A stretch of DNA of 64,000 bases from Azoarcus sp. L1K30 (GTDB lineage: Bacteria > Pseudomonadota > Gammaproteobacteria > Burkholderiales > Rhodocyclaceae), in NCBI RefSeq assembly GCF_018122735.1, contig NZ_JAGRRD010000001.1, positions 3,391,190 to 3,455,189 of the forward strand, given 5' to 3'. How positions within the stretch are numbered: the stretch's first letter is position 1; each line of letters starts with the position of its first letter. A program made the translations under genes and the position numbers. Of the stretch, positions 61,614-64,000 are shown in pieces. The notes beneath the pieces were generated by a model that was given only the letters and a program-made list of their open reading frames with translations, ran no database searches and was not told the origin of the DNA.

Positions 61614-62612
61614 ATGAGACTTCAAACACTCGCGGCTTCCATTATGGCCATTTGCCTCTCCACCAGTGCGGCAACGGCACTGGCAGACGAACCCATCCAG
61701 GTCATCAAGCCGGCCGCCAACATCAATCTCGGACTTGTGGACCTGGGCAAGAAGCTCTACTTCGACCCCCGCCTTTCCAAGTCCGGCTTCATTTCGTGCA
61801 ACTCCTGTCACAACCTGTCGATGGGCGGCACGGACAACATTCCGACCTCGATCGGTGACAGGTGGCAGCAAGGCCCGATCAATGCCCCGACCGTCTTGAA
61901 TTCGAGCCTGAACCTTGCGCAATTCTGGGATGGTCGTGCGGCCGATCTCAAGGCGCAGGCCGGTGGTCCGATTGCCAACCCGGGGGAAATGGGCTTTACA
62001 CATACCCTGGCGGTACAGGTGCTCGAGACCATTCCGGGCTATGTTCGCGAGTTCAAGCAGGTCTTCGGCAAGGACAAGATCGATATCGACCAGGTCACGC
62101 TGGCGATTGCCGAGTTCGAGAAGACGCTGGTGACACCGAACTCCCGCTTTGACCAGTGGTTGCTGGGCAAGGCCGATGCGCTGTCGGCCGACGAAATGGC
62201 GGGTTACGGACTGTTCAAGGAGAGCGGTTGCGTTGCCTGTCACAACGGTGAGGCGGTGGGCGGCAACTCGTTCCAGAAGATGGGTATTGTCGAGCCGTAC
62301 AAGACCAAGGCGACCGCCGGTGGTCGTGCCGATGTGACCGGCAAGGATGCGGACCGCTTCAATTTCAAGGTGCCGACTTTGCGCAACGTGGAAATGACCT
62401 ACCCGTATTTCCACGATGGTGCGGCCAATACCCTGACCGAAGCCGTCGACATCATGGGACGTCTGCAACTGGGCAAGAAATTCAGCGATGCTGAAAACGC
62501 CAAGATCGTCGCTTTTCTGAAGACCCTGACCGGCGATCAGCCGAGCTTTGCATTGCCGATTCTGCCACCATCGTCCGATGCAACGCCGCGGCCGAAGCCC
62601 TTCGCCAAGTAA
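61614..62612 (+). CDS. ccp: Di-haem cytochrome c peroxidase
   Basis: Periplasmic enzyme of 332 residues reducing H2O2 to water with cytochrome c as donor. A signal peptide (about 1-24) precedes two haem c motifs, Cys62-x-x-Cys65-His66 and Cys206-x-x-Cys209-His210. The family pieces LGKKLYFDPRLSKSG, RNVEMTYPYFHDG and the GP-rich GGPIANPGEMG loop are present. The ATG at 61614 is used because it opens the signal peptide. Divergent from the second OxyR, with an OxyR site in between, so it is expected to be peroxide-induced. A terminator follows. Confidence 0.93.
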   Translation: MRLQTLAASIMAICLSTSAATALADEPIQVIKPAANINLGLVDLGKKLYFDPRLSKSGFISCNSCHNLSMGGTDNIPTSIGDRWQQGPINAPTVLNSSLNLAQFWDGRAADLKAQAGGPIANPGEMGFTHTLAVQVLETIPGYVREFKQVFGKDKIDIDQVTLAIAEFEKTLVTPNSRFDQWLLGKADALSADEMAGYGLFKESGCVACHNGEAVGGNSFQKMGIVEPYKTKATAGGRADVTGKDADRFNFKVPTLRNVEMTYPYFHDGAANTLTEAVDIMGRLQLGKKFSDAENAKIVAFLKTLTGDQPSFALPILPPSSDATPRPKPFAK

Positions 62613-62631
62613 GCTATCGAGCGATTCATTC

Positions 62632-62659
62632 AAGGGGGCTTAGGCCCCCTTTCCTTTTT
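62632..62659 (+). terminator. Intrinsic terminator after cytochrome c peroxidase
   Basis: Stem AAGGGGGC (62632-62639) with GCCCCCTT (62644-62651), four-base loop, followed by TCCTTTTT. It begins 20 bases after the stop codon. Confidence 0.8.
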
Positions 62660-62843
62660 GCCGCCGGACCGAAGGGCGCGAGTCACGCGCGCACGGCCGG
62701 ACCGTGCTCATCTCAATGTCGCCCCCAGGTCCTGCCGGGCGAGCACCAAACTCCTAAAATCCGTCAACAATCCATTAAACTGATGGGCTTCGCCTGATCC
62801 TCATATGGAAGTGGATTTAGTCATGCAAAGCTCGGGAGCACCC

Positions 62844-64000
62844 ATGATCTCGGTTGAAAAAATCGGTGGCACGTCAATGTCGGCATTCGGGGATGTGTTG
62901 CGGCACATCATGTTGTACGACAAGACGCGCATTCTTGGCCGCATCTATGTGGTGTCTGCCTACTCGGGTGTGACCAATCAGTTGCTCGAGCACAAGAAGA
63001 CCGGTGAACCGGGCATCTATGCGCTGTTCGCAGAGCGCAAGGACTACCACGCTGCCTTGAATGGCCTCGCGGTGAGCCTGAAGAAGCTCAACGCCGGTTT
63101 TGCCGAACTCGGTCTCCCGCTGGAGGTCGCTGACGCGTTTGTCGACACGCGCATCGGCGAAGCGCGGAAATACCTCGATGCCATGCACCATGTGCTAGCC
63201 AGTGGCTATCTCAGCCGCGAGAACGTGCTGCTTGCGGCGCGCGAGGTACTGGCCTCCATCGGCGAGTCGCACAGTGCCTTCAACGCCGTGGAAATGCTCA
63301 AGGCCAATGGCGTCAATGCCATCCTGCTCGACCTGGCCGGTTTCCACGACGATGAGGTGTGGACCATCGACGAGCGCATCCATAACAGCTTCAAGGGCCT
63401 GGACCTGGCCAACAACGTGGTGGTGGCCACCGGTTATACGAAGGGCATCGAGGGCATCATGCGCGAGTTCGACCGCGGCTATTCCGAGGTCACCTTCAGC
63501 AAGATCGCTGTGGAAGTGCGTCCCGCCGAGGCGGTGATCCACAAGGAATTCCACCTGTCGTCGGCCGACCCCAACATCGTCGGCCTTGAGAACGCCGTGA
63601 TCGTGGGCGCCACCAATTACGATGTCGCCGACCAGCTCGCCGATGTCGGCATGGAAGCGATCCATCCCAAGGCGGCCAAGCCGATGGAGCTGGCCGGCAT
63701 CCCCATCCGGCTGAAGAACACCTTCGAACCGGAACATCCGGGCACGCTGATCACCAAGGATTACGTCGGCGAGCGCGCTCGCGTCGAGATCGTCACCGGC
63801 AGCGACAAGGTCACGCTGGTCGAGATCCACGACCCGAGCATGGTCGGCACGGTGGGCTTCGACCTGGGGATCATGGAGATCTTCCGCCGCCACGAGGTGT
63901 CCTACATCCTCAAGGCCACCAACGCCAATTCGATCGCCCACCTGCTGTGGGATGGCTCGGTCACGCCTGAGCTGATCGCCGAACTCGAGGCCGGCTACCA
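62844..64000 (+). CDS. Aspartate kinase, C-terminus cut by window end
   Basis: 385 residues are visible of an aspartokinase, which phosphorylates L-aspartate for lysine, threonine, methionine or ectoine synthesis. The start MISVEKIGGTSMS holds the kinase KxGGTS motif as Lys6-Ile-Gly-Gly-Thr-Ser; the later RVEIVTGSDKVTLVEI begins the first ACT domain. ATG 62844 has GGGAG five bases upstream; 62823 is in frame but less well placed. The opening (VVSAYSGVTNQLLEHKKTGEPG) recalls the ectoine-linked Ask_Ect type, but no ect genes are in the window, so this is only a resemblance. Confidence 0.88.
   Translation, partial: MISVEKIGGTSMSAFGDVLRHIMLYDKTRILGRIYVVSAYSGVTNQLLEHKKTGEPGIYALFAERKDYHAALNGLAVSLKKLNAGFAELGLPLEVADAFVDTRIGEARKYLDAMHHVLASGYLSRENVLLAAREVLASIGESHSAFNAVEMLKANGVNAILLDLAGFHDDEVWTIDERIHNSFKGLDLANNVVVATGYTKGIEGIMREFDRGYSEVTFSKIAVEVRPAEAVIHKEFHLSSADPNIVGLENAVIVGATNYDVADQLADVGMEAIHPKAAKPMELAGIPIRLKNTFEPEHPGTLITKDYVGERARVEIVTGSDKVTLVEIHDPSMVGTVGFDLGIMEIFRRHEVSYILKATNANSIAHLLWDGSVTPELIAELEAGY

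Noticed and set aside
1-64000. Mobile elements, tRNA genes, CRISPR arrays
   Set aside because: I looked for transposase-like proteins, terminal repeats, regular repeats and cloverleaf patterns and found none that I could support by eye; a tRNA or repeat search tool would be needed to exclude them fully.

Overview
The window is high-GC, densely packed chromosomal DNA from a betaproteobacterium. The closest fit is the Rhodocyclales (Azoarcus / Thauera / Aromatoleum-like). That rests on protein style, tripartite tricarboxylate (TTT) and TRAP transporters, a polyhydroxyalkanoate depolymerase with phasin, an NnrU-type protein and a DUF3422 protein. It is an inference, because no rRNA or other marker gene is present. 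I see no tRNA, rRNA, CRISPR array, insertion sequence or prophage.

Layout. 1-5.2 kb: a periplasmic HtrA/DegP protease (cut by the window start), a TonB-dependent receptor, an OxyR with both redox cysteines, and a Dps-family ferritin preceded by an OxyR-like box. 5.2-11.4 kb: a 5-oxoproline module made of a TRAP transporter, a divergent winged-helix regulator and pxpB-pxpC-pxpA. 11.4-12.1 kb: a TerC-family membrane protein. 12.3-21.2 kb: a GABA/polyamine module in which gabT and gabD follow a four-gene ABC importer, divergent from a GabR-like MocR regulator. 21.6-35.5 kb: a 13-gene minus-strand run for hexuronate and hexarate catabolism (gudD, garR, garL, udh, TRAP dctPQM, lactonase, garD, garK, TTT tctCBA). 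A FadR-type regulator and two AEC permeases follow divergently to 38.7 kb.

38.8-56.9 kb is a patchwork of small units. It holds two membrane diguanylate cyclases, three LysR regulators, a DsbA-fold isomerase overlapping a CmcJ/NvfI-family oxidoreductase, a GlxA-type AraC regulator divergent from an isochorismatase-fold hydrolase, a nitronate monooxygenase, a cupin, an EEP-fold nuclease/phosphatase, a putative HExxH metallopeptidase, NnrU, a 53-residue peptide followed by DUF3422, and a zinc-ribbon membrane protein. 57-60.5 kb: an ABC-2 exporter, then a PHA depolymerase and phasin. 60.5-64 kb: a second OxyR, again with both cysteines, divergent from a di-haem cytochrome c peroxidase across a near-perfect OxyR box. 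An aspartate kinase then runs off the window end.

How the genes work together. Two OxyR paralogues each sit beside a peroxide-defence gene that carries its own OxyR-like site. The 22-35 kb run encodes every step from a uronic acid to 2-phosphoglycerate. It joins a Udh/lactonase entry, known from Pseudomonas and Agrobacterium, to the E. coli GarL/GarR/GarK exit, with two unrelated uptake systems in the same transcription direction. The pxp and gab modules both feed glutamate-family compounds into central metabolism. The least explained parts are the LysR / 30-bp dyad / 53-aa peptide / DUF3422 locus and the DsbA-fold isomerase / CmcJ-NvfI pair.
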